From Paramecium sonneborni (lineage: Eukaryota > Ciliophora > Oligohymenophorea > Peniculida > Parameciidae), in contig CAJJDN010000101.1 in assembly GCA_905182985.1 (NCBI GenBank), forward strand, positions 284,491 to 348,490: a stretch of 64,000 bases of DNA, read 5' to 3'. Numbering within the stretch: position 1 is the stretch's first letter; each line of letters begins with the position of its first letter. Under the pieces are notes generated by a model, which had not been told where the DNA came from, ran no database searches, and worked only from the letters and a program-made list of their open reading frames with translations. This document shows, one piece after another, positions 49,882 through 62,470 of this stretch. The position numbers and the translations under genes are program-made.

Positions 49882-50882
49882 ATGTAACAAAAAATTGTGT
49901 TTGATACTTAAAGTTTATCTTAGATGTAAATTTTGTTTCTTATAGAGATGTCCAGAAGAATAGAGAGAAAAATACATATTACTAGGATAAAAGCTTTAAG
50001 AAGCTAAAGACTTTGAAGATAAATTACATCATATGAATGACGAGGATCATGAATGGGAAAAGTTGTAGATAGAATTAGATTGTACACCTCATAACACTAA
50101 AAATAGTAAATATGTCATTAGTATTAAATTGAAAAATAAACTTAGTTAGACATGCATTAGCTTGGCATAATTATTTTAAGAGAGCCACAGAATTTAGGGA
50201 TAGAAATATTTATAGTTATGAATTAATGGATCCTCCACTTCATTACCTAGGTAAGAAACAGTGTGAAAAAATGAGATCTGAAATAAATATGATGGAATTT
50301 GATATGGTTTATATATCACCGCTATTAAGGTATTTAATTAATACTTCATATAAATTAGAACTATATAAACAGCATAATTATTATTTTAAGATCATCCATA
50401 GAAAAATAAAATATAGTTTATTTTATGTCCTTACATAAGTGAAAAAATCAGCAGTTAATATTCTATATATAAATGGGAAAATTTGGCCAATATTCTTTAG
50501 GATGTATTCTTAAAATCAATTTAAATAGGAAACCAACCCTATTAAATTTGACATTAGTGAAATGCCATAAAAACTAGAATTTTGGCAATTTATTTTAATT
50601 GGAAAATAAGGGAAGATTGAAGGTTTAAAATCATGCAAAGAAGATTAAGAATAGTTTTTAGTTAACAAATTTGTCAAAAAAGGTAAAACTATTAGATTAG
50701 AAAAAAATAAACATGCAGAAAAAAGAGTAAAAATATTTTTAGAAATATTAAAAAAAAATTAAGCAAAAGATAAAGTTGGAATAGTCTCTCATTCATAGAT
50801 TATTAAATTAATATTATAATAATCAAATATAGTAATTGAAAATAAAATAAGAAATGGAACAGTATTAGGAATTAATATTTGA
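49882..50882 (+). CDS. Histidine phosphatase (PGAM-like) superfamily protein
   Basis: Four introns (22 nt ending GAG, 25, 29 and 25 nt) give 299 aa. After a helical N-terminal 70 residues (CPEEQREKYILLGQKLQEAK) comes the phosphatase core. The RHG motif is VIIRHALAWHN, so the Gly after His is Ala. Then come DPPLHYLGKKQCEKM, YISPLLRTIQTAQLL with the second Arg, and near the end VGIVSHSQIIKLIL, whose second His matches SHG. All four core residues (R, H, R, H) appear present, so it is probably a phosphatase or mutase acting on small phospho-compounds, substrate unknown. Confidence 0.75.
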
Positions 50883-50934
50883 TAAATTAATAATTTCTTT
50901 TACATAATAAGGTTTAAAAATATTTGTTTTTATT

Positions 50935-52231
50935 TCAAATATAATTATTTTTTTATATAATATCACATATATATTCTGACATTGGGATTGAACATGTCCA
51001 TCCAGGTGAGGCTACATTTAATAAATGAAAAGAATTTTTATCATGTTCAAAAATAAAATCTTATTCCATTTTTCTTTTTTCAATATCAAATAATTGAGAT
51101 CTGATTCCTGGTTTTCCTCGATCAAAATATTCATGTAATTTATTCTCTGGAATTTAATCAAGTTAAGTTGTTAATTTTTTAGCTTCTTTAATCATATAAG
51201 CTAAAATTATAAAAATATTATTTGATACTTTTATTAATCTTTTTTAATTCATTAATAAGACTCTAAGCATAGAATTTCATATCTTTTGAAATTACATTTT
51301 TTACGTTTAAACTTAAAATTTAAGAAAATTCTGGAAAAACAAAATTATCTTTCCAATTGTATTATTCTCTCCATAATGCAGGAAAGATTGAAGGTCCAAT
51401 TTTTAAATGTCCATCTGTTGTTAAAGTAGTATGAATTCCTAAAAAATAGTTTCCAGCTAAAGGTGGAACTGGATAAATGATAGCATTTGCTTCAGGAATT
51501 TATCTATTATTTATAAGATAACTTCCTTTGAATGGCCAAATAACATAATTTTTACAATAATTAAATTATTTTGCTATAACATCTGCATATAATCCTCCAG
51601 CATTGATAAAATATTTACATGAAACCATTTATTTTTGATTTGGCATTTTTAAAACATTAAATTATGTTGATTAATCTTTATTTTGTATTAATTCAGTATA
51701 TTTATGATTTGTAAATACTTAAACATTTTAACATTATTTAAGATCTTCATGAATACTTTTCATTAATCCTTTATTATCAGCAACACTTGTAGTTGGTGAG
51801 TATAGAAATTGAAAATTTTTATCATGAACTTTGAGATATTTTTCTATTTTTAAAGCTTTATCAACTTCCATAAGTTCTAATTCTACTCCATTAATATCAC
51901 CTTACTTTTTTATTTAGGATAATCTCTCATTTTCAGCAGCATTTCTTGCTACTAAGAATTTGCCTGTTTTTCTAATATTAACTTTATGATCTAAACAATA
52001 TTAAGTTAAGGTTTTATTTCCATCTTTACAAAGGGATGCCTTAACAGTATTAGAAGCATAATAAAATCCTGCATGTAACACAGCACTATTTCTAGTTGAT
52101 GTATGTAATCCTAAACCTGATTCTTTTTCAAATAGTCCAATTTTATGATTAGGAAATCTTGTTGATAATGTTCTTGTTAACATTCCACCAACTACACCTC
52201 CTCCTATAACTGCAATATCTAACGATATCAT
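50935..52231 (-). CDS. L2HGDH: L-2-hydroxyglutarate dehydrogenase-like FAD oxidoreductase
   Basis: One 28-nt intron gives 422 aa. The FAD-binding Rossmann motif is at the N terminus (LDIAVIGGGVVGGMLTRTL, GxGxxG with a GGG variant), then FEKESGLGLHTSTRNSAVLH, and AGFYYASNTVKASLCKDGN, the L2HGDH block. Later come FINAGGLYADVIAKQF, WPFKGSYLI and LGIHTTLTTDGHLKIGPS. The C terminus has GKPGIRSQLFDIEKRKMEQD and NVASPGWTCSIPMSEYI, the substrate/FAD lid. It oxidises L-2-hydroxyglutarate to 2-oxoglutarate, a metabolite-repair step, in mitochondria in animals. No presequence is visible here. Confidence 0.88.
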
Positions 52232-52366
52232 TATTTTATTATTTGATGAAATATATAATATTTTATTTATAATAATATCAACATAATAATATAATCAGAA
52301 TTATTAGTACAATTAAATTTTTTTTAATAGTATTTACAATAATTTTTAAAATACAAATAATTATTA

Positions 52367-53622
52367 TCATTTAGAAATATCTAAAAGATAATCTTAAGAA
52401 TTAGCCCTATATCTAATGAGCGGAAGAGAAATTCGAACTTTTTTTTCCTCATGAACACTTATTTTTCTGATTTCTAAATCAAATTTCTTCTTTCCATTTT
52501 TTATTTAAGGTTAGGAAGATTATTTAAGCAATCTACGAAATTGTAATATATCATTTCCTCCTATCCATTTATGAGCCATAATTTCTTGCATTGAAATTCT
52601 TTAATTATTTTTAGGTACTAATATTTTATTAATAAGATCTTTAGCTTCTTCTGAAACACTTAATTCATGTTAGAAATTGCATTGAAGAATATTATTAATT
52701 TTATCTTCATTTTTTCTTCCTTTAAAAGGTAATTTACCATATAAAAGACTATACATAATAATGCCTATTCCCCATACATCTACACATGGACTTATAAATT
52801 TAAGTTTACCATTTAAAACCTCTGGAGGCATATATGGTAGAGTTCCCACATTCATAGTTTCTCTTTCTTTCTAAGTTCCTGCAACTCCTGCTAATCCAAA
52901 ATCTATTAATTTAACCCATGTATTTCCTTAATTAACTAACATTATATTTTCTAATTTCAAATCTCTATGAACAAAAGTTTTTGAATGACAAAAAAGCAAT
53001 GCTTCTACTATCTATTTAATATAGATCTTTACTTCCTATTCAGGTATGATTCCTTTGTCTAAAGACTTAATATAAAATTATTACTTCTAATTAATTATAA
53101 CAGAGATCCACCTTCTAAATATTCCATAATTATAATACACTCTTGTGTCTTTTAAAAATAAAGACTTTAAAAGACTTTCACAATATTACGATGGAGTAAT
53201 TCTTTCAGGATTTTTGATTCCCTTTTTATAATTGAATTTTCTTCATCAATATCTCTTGTTATTTTAATAGCAACATAAAATCCAATAAATTTTTATTTTG
53301 CTAATAAGACTGTTCCTTGACCTCCTTTGCCAATTTCAGAAATAATCTCATACTCTTAAAATATGATGCTCGCATCTAAGTCCTAACCGAAAAGAGTAAT
53401 ATATAATTTATTTCCATCTAAAACAAATTGTAAATCTTGCTCTATTAGTTCATTACCATTTTAATTAAAAATTCTTACTCTCTTAGGAATTACACTCCAA
53501 CTTTAAATAATTTGGTTGCGAATATCATTAATAGTAGTTTTAAAAGTTAATGTCAATTTAAAAGGAGGAAGGTTTGGAGAGTAGATATTGACTATTCTAC
53601 TTTTATCAAATTAAGTCTTCAT
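52367..53622 (-). CDS. Ser/Thr protein kinase with ubiquitin-like N-terminal domain
   Basis: One 26-nt intron gives 409 aa. Residues about 15-80 look like a ubiquitin-like fold (PPFKLTLTFKTTINDIRNQI, then RVRIFNQNGNELIEQD). The kinase follows: glycine loop EIGKGGQGTVLLAKQ, VAIK Lys, CHSKTFVHRDLKLENIML catalytic loop, LIDFGLAG (DFG), activation end VGTLPYMPPEVL, and DVWGIGIIMYSLLYGKLPF. It looks CAMK/SNF1-like and active. The C terminus is basic (QIKNGKKKFDLEIRKIS). The start is the ATG at 53620-53622. Substrates are unknown. Confidence 0.85.
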
Positions 53623-53754
53623 TTTTAATTTATCAATTTCAGTTGATTGGTCATTTAACTTTAAAAATACTTAATAACAAAAAAATCAAAATTAAATACT
53701 ATCTCTCAAAGAAATTACTCAAACATCATGAATTCTTATTATAAAATGATCAAA

Positions 53755-54390
53755 TCACTATTTCATTCTAACAGAATGGAAAATATCTTTAATTTCTTAT
53801 GATTATTCTTATGGCATAGATTTTAAAATTGAAATTACAGTATTATGTTTTTTTTATAGATTCTTAAGTAAATATAAACAGAAATTTATACTCTCAATAT
53901 AATTATAATTTTGCTTCTTTTAAATTCTAAATTGGACAACAAAATAGACTTTTCATAATATTAAGTTTATAATCAAGAGTGTTATTCATTCATTGTTTCT
54001 AATTTTTATATGACTCCTTAATATGAAATATGAAATTTAATTTTCCCTCTCTATTTAAACTCTTTAATTAACTAATCATCTTTATCTTTACTCAAACTAG
54101 TTGAAAAATCATTCTTCATTTATTAAATTTAGAATTCATTTTCTTAATTTTCTTCTGTAGTATTTCATTCATTTTTTTTTATAATTCATCTTTTAATTAT
54201 TATCTACATTTCTCATTTGCTCTATCATATTTTTATTTGAATTTCTCCAATAGTCTAAATGAATATATTTAATTGAATTAGTCTAATTATGGTTAAATTG
54301 TGATTATAAATTTTATGTATTGTAATTTATTTTAGTAATAATTAAATGTACAATAACATCTTCATTAAATTCTATAATTATCAATTAAAG
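53755..54390 (-). CDS. Coiled-coil coding region, structure unresolved
   Basis: Helical, Lys/Gln-rich frames on the complement: YSFRLLEKFKQKYDRANEKC, QKKMNEILQKKIKKMNSK, SLSKDKDDQLIKEFKQRGKI, and after a 29-nt intron NLQKKHNTVISILKSMPQEQ, ending at the TGA at 53755-53757. Frames must be joined by at least two introns or indels, and no start ATG is certain. It may be its own gene or an extension of the adjacent Ran-binding gene. Function unknown. Confidence 0.4.
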
Positions 54391-54422
54391 TATTTTAATA
54401 GTTAAAAAAAATAAAGAATTCA

Positions 54423-55527
54423 TCATTATATGTAATATTATTTATTAAATTGACTCTTATTTTTTTTCTGGTTCTGGCTCCATTTTATTATTATCATAAG
54501 CCTTTTGAAATTCTGTTTTAAATCTTTCTACTTCTTCTGGATTGGTAAATCTGACACATAATTGCCAAACCTTTGCTTATTCATCAGAAGCATCAATAAC
54601 ATGTCCAAATCCATGTTTTATAAACAGTTTTGAGTTAAACTAATTTACAGAATCGTTCTTATGGTGTAATGAAGTGATTTGCTATGACTTTACCAGTTTT
54701 ATCCTATCTCATCAATAATCTAATATTATTTGTTTGCTAATATTTTAAGAATTTCAAATCTCCAACTCCTCTTTCCTAAATTTAATTCTAATATTAAAAT
54801 ACCTTCCATTCTCCATCTGCAAATCTATACATATTTGCTCTAAATTTTGAAAGTTCTTCTTCTACAGTTTTGAATGGAACTTAAGGAAGAATGGCTTATC
54901 CTTTAAACTCATCTAAAATTCCTGGTTTTTCTGGATCATCATTATCACCATCATCTAGAAATTCCTCTACATCTTCTTTAGAGTGATTTATATTAAAATA
55001 ATTTAAATAATTTAATATAGAAAATTAAGTATTATACTTCAATCTTCATCTTTATTTTAAATACGACATTCTTCATAATAATGATAGAATTAATCATAAT
55101 CTTCCTCATTTTCTAATTTTACACAAAATTGTTCCAATTTAATTTCTCCATCACTTTTATCTTTTCCAATCCATTCATAACCATATTGATGAAACATACT
55201 CTTTGTAATAATTTCTGTCACTAAATGATTTGCTCTAATAAAAAATGTAGCATCTTATCTCATAAGTATTCTACACTTATTAGTCTCATTATGTTTTAAA
55301 AACTTTAAAATACCTTAACCTCTTTACTATAAATTATAGTTCTTAAAACTTACTTTCCATTCATTATCTTTAAACCGAAATAGCTTACATTTAAATATCT
55401 TTAAACATTATTCATCTTCTTCTCCAGTTTTGATGACAACAGGTAATAATTTAGGAGGACCAACGTAAGGAATGATTTCCTCTTCAGGATCATCAGGAAT
55501 AGGTGGTTCTGCTGGATCAAAACTCAT
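54423..55527 (-). CDS. Tandem Ran-binding-domain protein (RanBP1-like)
   Basis: The start MSFDPAEPPIPDDPEEEIIP is clear. Domain 1: CKLFRFKDNEWKQRGQGILK, ETNKCRILMRQDATFFIRAN, EIKLEQFCVKLENEEDYDQF. Domain 2: MYRFADGEWKERGVGDLKFL, NIRLLMRQDKTGKVIANHF, then in a shifted frame HGFGHVIDASDEQAKVWQLC and VRFTNPEEVERFKTEFQKAY. Two 27-nt introns both follow the EWK position of each domain, a sign of duplication. Problems: a TGA in the linker (KDED then TGA), a one-base frame change near 54660, and no TGA in frame at the end unless an A-run near 54470 is one base shorter. RanBD proteins bind Ran-GTP in nuclear transport. It may be two genes or one gene with sequence errors. Confidence 0.65.
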
Positions 55528-55678
55528 TTTATTATAAATTAATTTAAATTATTTAAAAATTAAAAATTAGAGCAATATAAAGTTTTTATTATAAAAATTT
55601 CAATAGAATTTGTTAGTAACTCAAATATATGTATTACATTTCTAATTTAATATTAAAATTCAATATATTTTATATTAA

Positions 55679-56661
55679 TCAAGTATGTCTACCGTTTACC
55701 CATTCTCCTTCTAAACTTTCACGACCTTAATTTGATAATACACATCCTTTTCCATGAAATACTCCTTTTCTAAAAGTACCATAAAATACAAAATATGAAT
55801 CATAACAATCTATAAATTGCATTTAACCAATTCCTTCAATTTCTCCATTAACAAAATTACCACTGTAAGTTTCCCTATTATTAGCAACATTAGAAAAGTT
55901 CATAAAATTTCTTAATTATAATTTCTATGTTTTGGATTCTCTAAACATTAATTTTCCTTTTCCCCAAAACACATCATCCTTCCATTAACCTGTGTATATA
56001 ATCTTCCCATCTTTATCAAATAGTGTTCCTATTCCTTATTTCCTACCTCTTTCATCTGTTTATCCCTCATATAAGGCTTCTTCACCCATATACATAATTT
56101 TTTTAGTAATGGTTGTTTTTTTATTAATATCATAAGTAGTCTATTTATTATTAGTTTGAGATTAAAAACTTTAATCTCTTTTATTTGATGATAAAGTGTT
56201 TTTTGTAGCTTTGGTATTTCTTTCATGTTCTTCTAAAATATTTTTACTAATTCGAATTCTCTCTTATGAATTGTCATATTTTTTTAAGAAATAACTTTTA
56301 AAATTTCCAGTACGTTTAGGTGTAACTGAACAATTAAATTCATCTTATGAAGTATTTGTATGTTATTTTTTATTTTGATTTGCATTTTGATTTGATTTTG
56401 GTGGTAATGACTTTTAAATTTAACTTATTCTGCTATCAATCATTTCAATTTTTCTGTTAATAGTTTCAATCATATCATCTTATACTCTTGATTTATATGG
56501 ACTAACAACTTGAGCTGGAATTTAAGATCTAATTTATGGTTATACTGATGTAGTTGGCTTATTTAAAAAGTATTTATTACTCTAATGAATGGTAAACTTT
56601 AATATACAGGGGCTGCTTATTAGATTATATAAACTTATGGTTATGGGTATACAATAAACAT
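55679..56661 (-). CDS. MORN-repeat protein
   Basis: One 23-nt intron ending AAG gives 319 aa. The N-terminal 200 residues are low complexity with a short coiled coil (DDMIETINRKIEMIDSRISQ). The C-terminal ~120 residues hold MORN-type beta hairpins: GRKQGIGTLFDKDGKIIYTG, QWKDDVFWGKGKLMF, RETYSGNFVNGEIEGIGQMQ, GTFRKGVFHGKGCVL, LEGEWVNGRHT. MORN repeats often dock proteins to membranes or the ciliate cortex and axoneme. No kinase or SET domain is attached. The stop lies 151 bp from the start of the RanBD gene. Confidence 0.78.
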
Positions 56662-56708
56662 AATAAAATATAATAAAATTTTATTTTATTTGATTATTCT
56701 CATTCATA

Positions 56709-57818
56709 TCATTAAGCTGGTAATTATGATAATAAATCTAAAGCACTTTATACAATGCTAATTTCTTCAGATATGTGAGATCTTTTGCTAGTATAACTAG
56801 TATTCTCATTATCTTATGCAATTCTAGTTTAATCAAGTAATTCTTTTGATGTTTAAATAAGTTCTTATAATTCTGATTATCTTCTTTTAGCTGAGGCCTA
56901 TTAAATAATATTAATATATATATACTAAATCATTATCTTTTGCAGTAGCTTATCTTTAATTGAATTATTTATCTTTATCTAAATTGCTATAAGTAGTTTC
57001 AAATTAACTTCTCAAAGTTTGATATTATTACTCTGAATTTGTTGATGATGTATTTATAGCATCTAATCTATCTTAAACATTTTCTGCAATCCCTTCTAAT
57101 TTAGTAATTACTCTTCTTATAGTATTATCATCATATTATGAAGTCATTTAAATCATTATAGAAATAGGATGTTTATCTCCTAAACTTTTTTTAGCAACTT
57201 CAATAGCTCTCTCTCTTTCAATCAAACTAACATTTCCCAAAAGTGTGTCTGTTAAAAATCTTAATACTTCCTTAACTGCTGCTAAATATCTTGAGTTATT
57301 GTTCAATTTTTCTTCTGCTGCTCTAACTTCTTATTAATGATTATCACTCAATTAAGTAATTTAATTTGATAACAATAAAAGTTATTATCCTTAAAAACTC
57401 AATGATTGAGTTAGTGATGATAGATCAGTTGTTAAATCATTTATTTATTGATTTACTGAGCTCAATTCACTTTCTGTAGTTTCTAAAGTATTCTCCAATT
57501 TAGTAATTTATTATTCATAATTAGCTTGTTACTAAATAATTACATATATACTCTTACAGCAGAATGTTCAGCTTCATTAGCACCAGATGCAGCAATTAAT
57601 TTATCTAACATCGATTAAACTATTGATACTACTTCACCTAATTTGCTTGATTAATGTAATTCAAGCATCCCATAAAAATAATCGCTAAAAGGAGTGATTC
57701 TTGTTTTCTGGAATATATTTAATATATATATTACTTCTCTTAATTACTTAATTGCTGTTAGATGAGTTTCTGTAGTAACTGATATCACAATCAATACCAA
57801 TAATATTGCTATTCTCAT
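56709..57818 (-). CDS. Secreted coiled-coil protein, trichocyst-matrix-like
   Basis: Three introns (27, 26 and 28 nt) give 342 aa. The start MRIAILLVLIVISVTTETHL is a signal peptide. The rest is a cysteine-free helical protein with long heptad stretches: SKLGEVVSIVQSMLDKLIAA, ITKLENTLETTESELSSVNQ, AEEKLNNNSRYLAAVKEVLR, RRQSELQELIQTSKELLDQT. The pattern of a short pro-region, PFSDYFYGMLEL, alternating Leu/Gln-rich helices and TSxxSD-like turns fits trichocyst matrix (TMP) or mucocyst Grl proteins of ciliates, which are packed in dense-core secretory granules. No exact subfamily was matched. The ATG precedes the signal peptide directly. Confidence 0.72.
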
Positions 57819-57936
57819 TTATTATATTAATTAAAAAACGACTTCTTTTCTTTTTTGTTACTTAATTTTTATAAATAAAAAACATCATCATCACTTTATA
57901 ATATGTATAACTCAATTACAAACATAATCAAAATTC

Positions 57937-58616
57937 TCAATGACAACAATTCTATCTTGGTCTATTTTCTCTTGATCTATTTTACTCTTAAACATTCTAA
58001 ACTTTTATAATCTACAATTTCTTAACAAAAAATTCAATTAATTCATTTATTCCTTCACCAGTTGCAGTCGAAATTCTGCATAAAGTAAATTTTATTGTTT
58101 GCACATTTATTATACTTTATCTTAAGAAATACAACGAAGATTTTGAGCATCATCCACAAGATCCAATTTATTACCAACAATAATAATAGTTATAGATACA
58201 TCTGCATAATAATTTATATCTAATTAATTATTAATATTGTAAGTAGTACCTTTAAGCCAATTTTATATGTTTTCATAAGTATATAGATCAGTTAGATCAT
58301 AAAATAATAATGCTCCTTATGATTAAAGAAAATGACTAAATAGTTGGAATAATACTTTGATGTCACAGACTTATATTTTTCTGATCCAGCTTAATCAATC
58401 AAATTATACCTGTGTCCCAAATTTTCAATGTTATTAATTACTCCTTATAAACAATCTATTTTGAGGCATATTCAACTCCAATAGTTGATTTTGATTATTG
58501 AGGAGTAATGTTTTTCATTGCTCTTATAAAGAAACTTGAATTTCCAACTTTACTATCACCAACAAGAATAACTTGATTATAATAATAACTCAAATTATAG
58601 ATGAAGTTTATTACAT
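57937..58616 (-). pseudogene. Rab-type small GTPase with frameshift and altered P-loop
   Basis: Rab/Ras landmarks in order: P-loop VGDSKVGNSSFF, where the invariant Lys of GxxxxGK[ST] is Asn; switch I TIGVEYASKQIV; WDT, then a 20-nt intron, AGSEKYKSVTS (Gln61 equivalent is Ser); a second 20-nt intron; GALLFYDLTDLYTYENIQNW; GNKLDLVDD; MCKQQNLLYAE. Then the frame breaks by one missing base at about 58071-58077, and continues ISTATGEGINELIEFFVKKL to a C-terminal CCH motif suited to geranylgeranylation. No ATG fits the 5' end. It is either a decaying Rab gene or a gene with a sequence error. Normal Rabs regulate vesicle traffic. Confidence 0.65.
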
Positions 58617-58672
58617 TTAGTAAATTAATTTAATAATACTGACTGATAAAGTATACTCAAATCCAAATTCAC

Positions 58673-59074
58673 TCAATAAATTACTCTTCCTTAAATTAAG
58701 TTGATTGGAATAGGACCATGATTCTTAGAATCAAAAGATACTTTTCGATTATCACCTTCAATCCAAACATGATTTTTAGGTATTTTGTTACCATAAGGAT
58801 CAATCTCATCTTCCAAATGGATTATTCTTTTACAAACTGTTAAGTCTGGTCTACTAGGTGATTTAGCTATAATGATATCTCCCTTTTATATCTTATAGAG
58901 TGCTCTTTAAACCACTACTAATTCACCATTCTAGACTGTTGGATGCATTGATTAACCTTCTGAAAGCTCAAAGGAAATTACATGCTCAGTTAGTAGATAA
59001 TAAGAACAAAAGGCTGGGATAATCATTAGAATGTCCTTTTATTTTGCAAGAATTTACTTCAAAGTGGATAGCAT
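58673..59074 (-). CDS. IMMP1L: Mitochondrial inner membrane protease subunit 1 (IMP1, signal peptidase S26)
   Basis: Intronless, 133 aa. The N terminus has a membrane span (ILMIIPAFCSYYLLTEHVIS). Catalytic Ser is in LSEGQSMHPTVQNGELVVVQ, and the general-base Lys in LTVCKRIIHLED. The family ends with PKNHVWIEGDNRKVSFDSKN and HGPIPINLIQGRVIY. IMP1 removes presequences from proteins sorted to the intermembrane space. The size is slightly shorter than the human protein (166 aa). The last residue before TGA is close to where the family ends, so the C terminus is probably complete. It faces the LIN54-like gene with 62 bp between starts. Confidence 0.88.
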
Positions 59075-59136
59075 CTATTTATATTAATAATTGCGGTATT
59101 TTAAATTAAAACAAAATAGTGTTTTTAATTAATTTA

Positions 59137-59932
59137 ATGTAGTTTTAATAAAACAACTAGTTCATATAATTTGCAAGATAATTGTTAGAACAACAATCCT
59201 CATCAAGTCCAGAAATGGATGAACAAAAAGACTCTTCTTTAGACATGAGTTAGTTAATTAAGTTGTAACACACTATTCCTGACAATATTTTAATCTCTCC
59301 AGAACCTTCAAAAAAAAAGGGTTCCATCCTTTTGCCCTCTGATGATCCTTGCAATTGTAGTAGATCTGGATGTAGAAAAATGTATTGTGAATGTCTTGCT
59401 AAAGGAAGACTATGTTCCTCATTTTGTAATTATTATATATCTATTTACAAGGTAGATGTTAAAATTGTCATAACAAAACTTCAAATAAACTTGTTTTGAA
59501 TGTTATTGAAGAACTAGATCAAAATAGAAATAGAAAAAGATTTAGATCAAGAAGATTTAAGGATGTATTTTTATTCATTATTTTAAGGGATGTACATGCT
59601 AAAAATCGATGTGTTTGAAGAAATACTGTGAGTGTTTTAATTCTGGTAAAAGCTGTGGCTCTGGCTGCAAGTGTGTGAACTGTGAAAACTATGTTCTTGA
59701 TGAAGTCGAAAAAATAATCTGTACACCAAACTAAAAAAAAACTTCTAAATTTTCTTCTAAATTTGAAAGTGCCAACACAAATACCAGATCAGATTATTAT
59801 GGACTAGTGTTAGAGAAACTCAATTTAGAAGAATTTGAAGAATCAGATGAATGTAATTAATTTTATTTCTTATTAGAATTGGATAAGATGCATACAGTTG
59901 TTATTATGATATTAGGCTAATTAATCATTTGA
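59137..59932 (+). CDS. LIN54/TSO1-like CXC-domain DNA-binding protein
   Basis: At least two introns (26 and 23 nt; a third 24-nt intron near the end is likely) give about 240-250 aa. Two cysteine-rich CXC units: CNCSRSGCRKMYCECLAKGR with LCSSFCRCQNCHN, then the joining basic stretch RNRKRFRSRRF, then GCTCQKSMCLKKYCECFNSG with KSCGSGCKCVNCEN. This is the CRC architecture of LIN54, tesmin and plant TSO1, which bind CHR elements (TTYGAA) in cell-cycle gene promoters. The classic RNPxAF linker is replaced by VLNVIEELDQNRN. The N terminus is Gln/Ser-rich. It probably regulates transcription in the nucleus. Confidence 0.9.
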
Positions 59933-59972
59933 TATATTTGTTTACTTATAAAATAATATTTAATTGTCTTAT

Positions 59973-61358
<1,386 letters not shown>

Positions 61359-61416
61359 AAATCTTTAATTTATTATATCAAAAATAGTATATATATTAAT
61401 ATAATAATAATATTAA

Positions 61417-62401
61417 ATGAGTTTTAATATAAGCAATAGACTTAGACCTTAGACTGCTTATTTAATGTCATAATAAGATGTATTCTTTAATTTTAGTAAA
61501 TTGTAAGTTAAGGTCTGGTAAATATACATAGAATGATTAATAAGTCATAAACAAATTGTTAGATAAAAACTCGAATTATTTTGAACATATTAAAGGTATA
61601 TCTAATTTAATAATTAATAAGATTAATGTGTTTGTGGATTGTGTATTTGCGGAGGATGTAAATGTGGATTAGAAAGATTAAAAGAATAATAAGGAATGCC
61701 TATGAAATCATAGTATTAATAAGAGTATTTTGAAAAGTAGCCATAAAGAATGAAATCAATATCATAATTACCATCATATAAAGATGATTATACAATGAAA
61801 TTTGAAACTACTTAAAGAGTAATTTAAAACAGTTATTTTTAGCTTGATTTTAAAGATCCAAAATAAAGACCATAAACATCATATAAACCTGAATAACCTA
61901 GATTTATATAGCCATTTCATGCAGGTTCTACTTACTAATTGACTCATATATAAATGCCTGAGAGTAAAGGAGACTATATATTTTAGATGAGAGAGTCAAT
62001 ATCATTCCTTAAAATCATCCAACTGTTATGAAAGATCTTAAATTTTTAGGATCAAGTGAATATAAAAGAAATTTTAGTGGAACCCCAATTACTAGATAAA
62101 AGAATCTTATATTTGGAGCTCATAGTAGTTTTGGGTAATTAAAATATTAATAATATTTAGAAATCCAATAAATCCAGGATTGCCATTTTTTGGATAAACT
62201 ACATCATCTAGAGCATTTAAACCATTTAAAGCAAAGAAAACAAGACCTACAAAAACGAATACATAAGTTTAAAGTGTACCAACATTTGATGGTTAATTTT
62301 CAACAATAACAAAATTGGATTTCGGGGATAAATCATTATAGATTTGTCCAGCAAAAGCGATTCTTAATTCTAAAAAACATTCTAATCATTCTGGGTTTTG
62401 A
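61417..62401 (+). CDS. SAXO-like axonemal microtubule-stabilising protein
   Basis: Four introns (28, 26, 23 and 26 nt) give 293 aa. The N-terminal Cys cluster CVCGLCICGGCKCGLERL fits the start of SAXO/FAM154 proteins (MAP6-related). Repeated modules follow that resemble Mn modules: KDDYTMKFETT, FKDPKQRPQTSYKP, FHAGSTYQLTHIQM, FLGSSEYKRNFSGTP, and FKPFKAKKTRPTKT with STITKLDFGDKSLQ. SAXO proteins bind along ciliary and centriolar microtubules. Other MAP6-like or microtubule inner proteins remain possible. It starts 58 bp after the kinase stop. Confidence 0.72.
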
Positions 62402-62470
62402 ATAAAATAATATATTCAATTATTGATATTGTACTTATTTTATTTTTATTATAATATATTATTCACAAAT

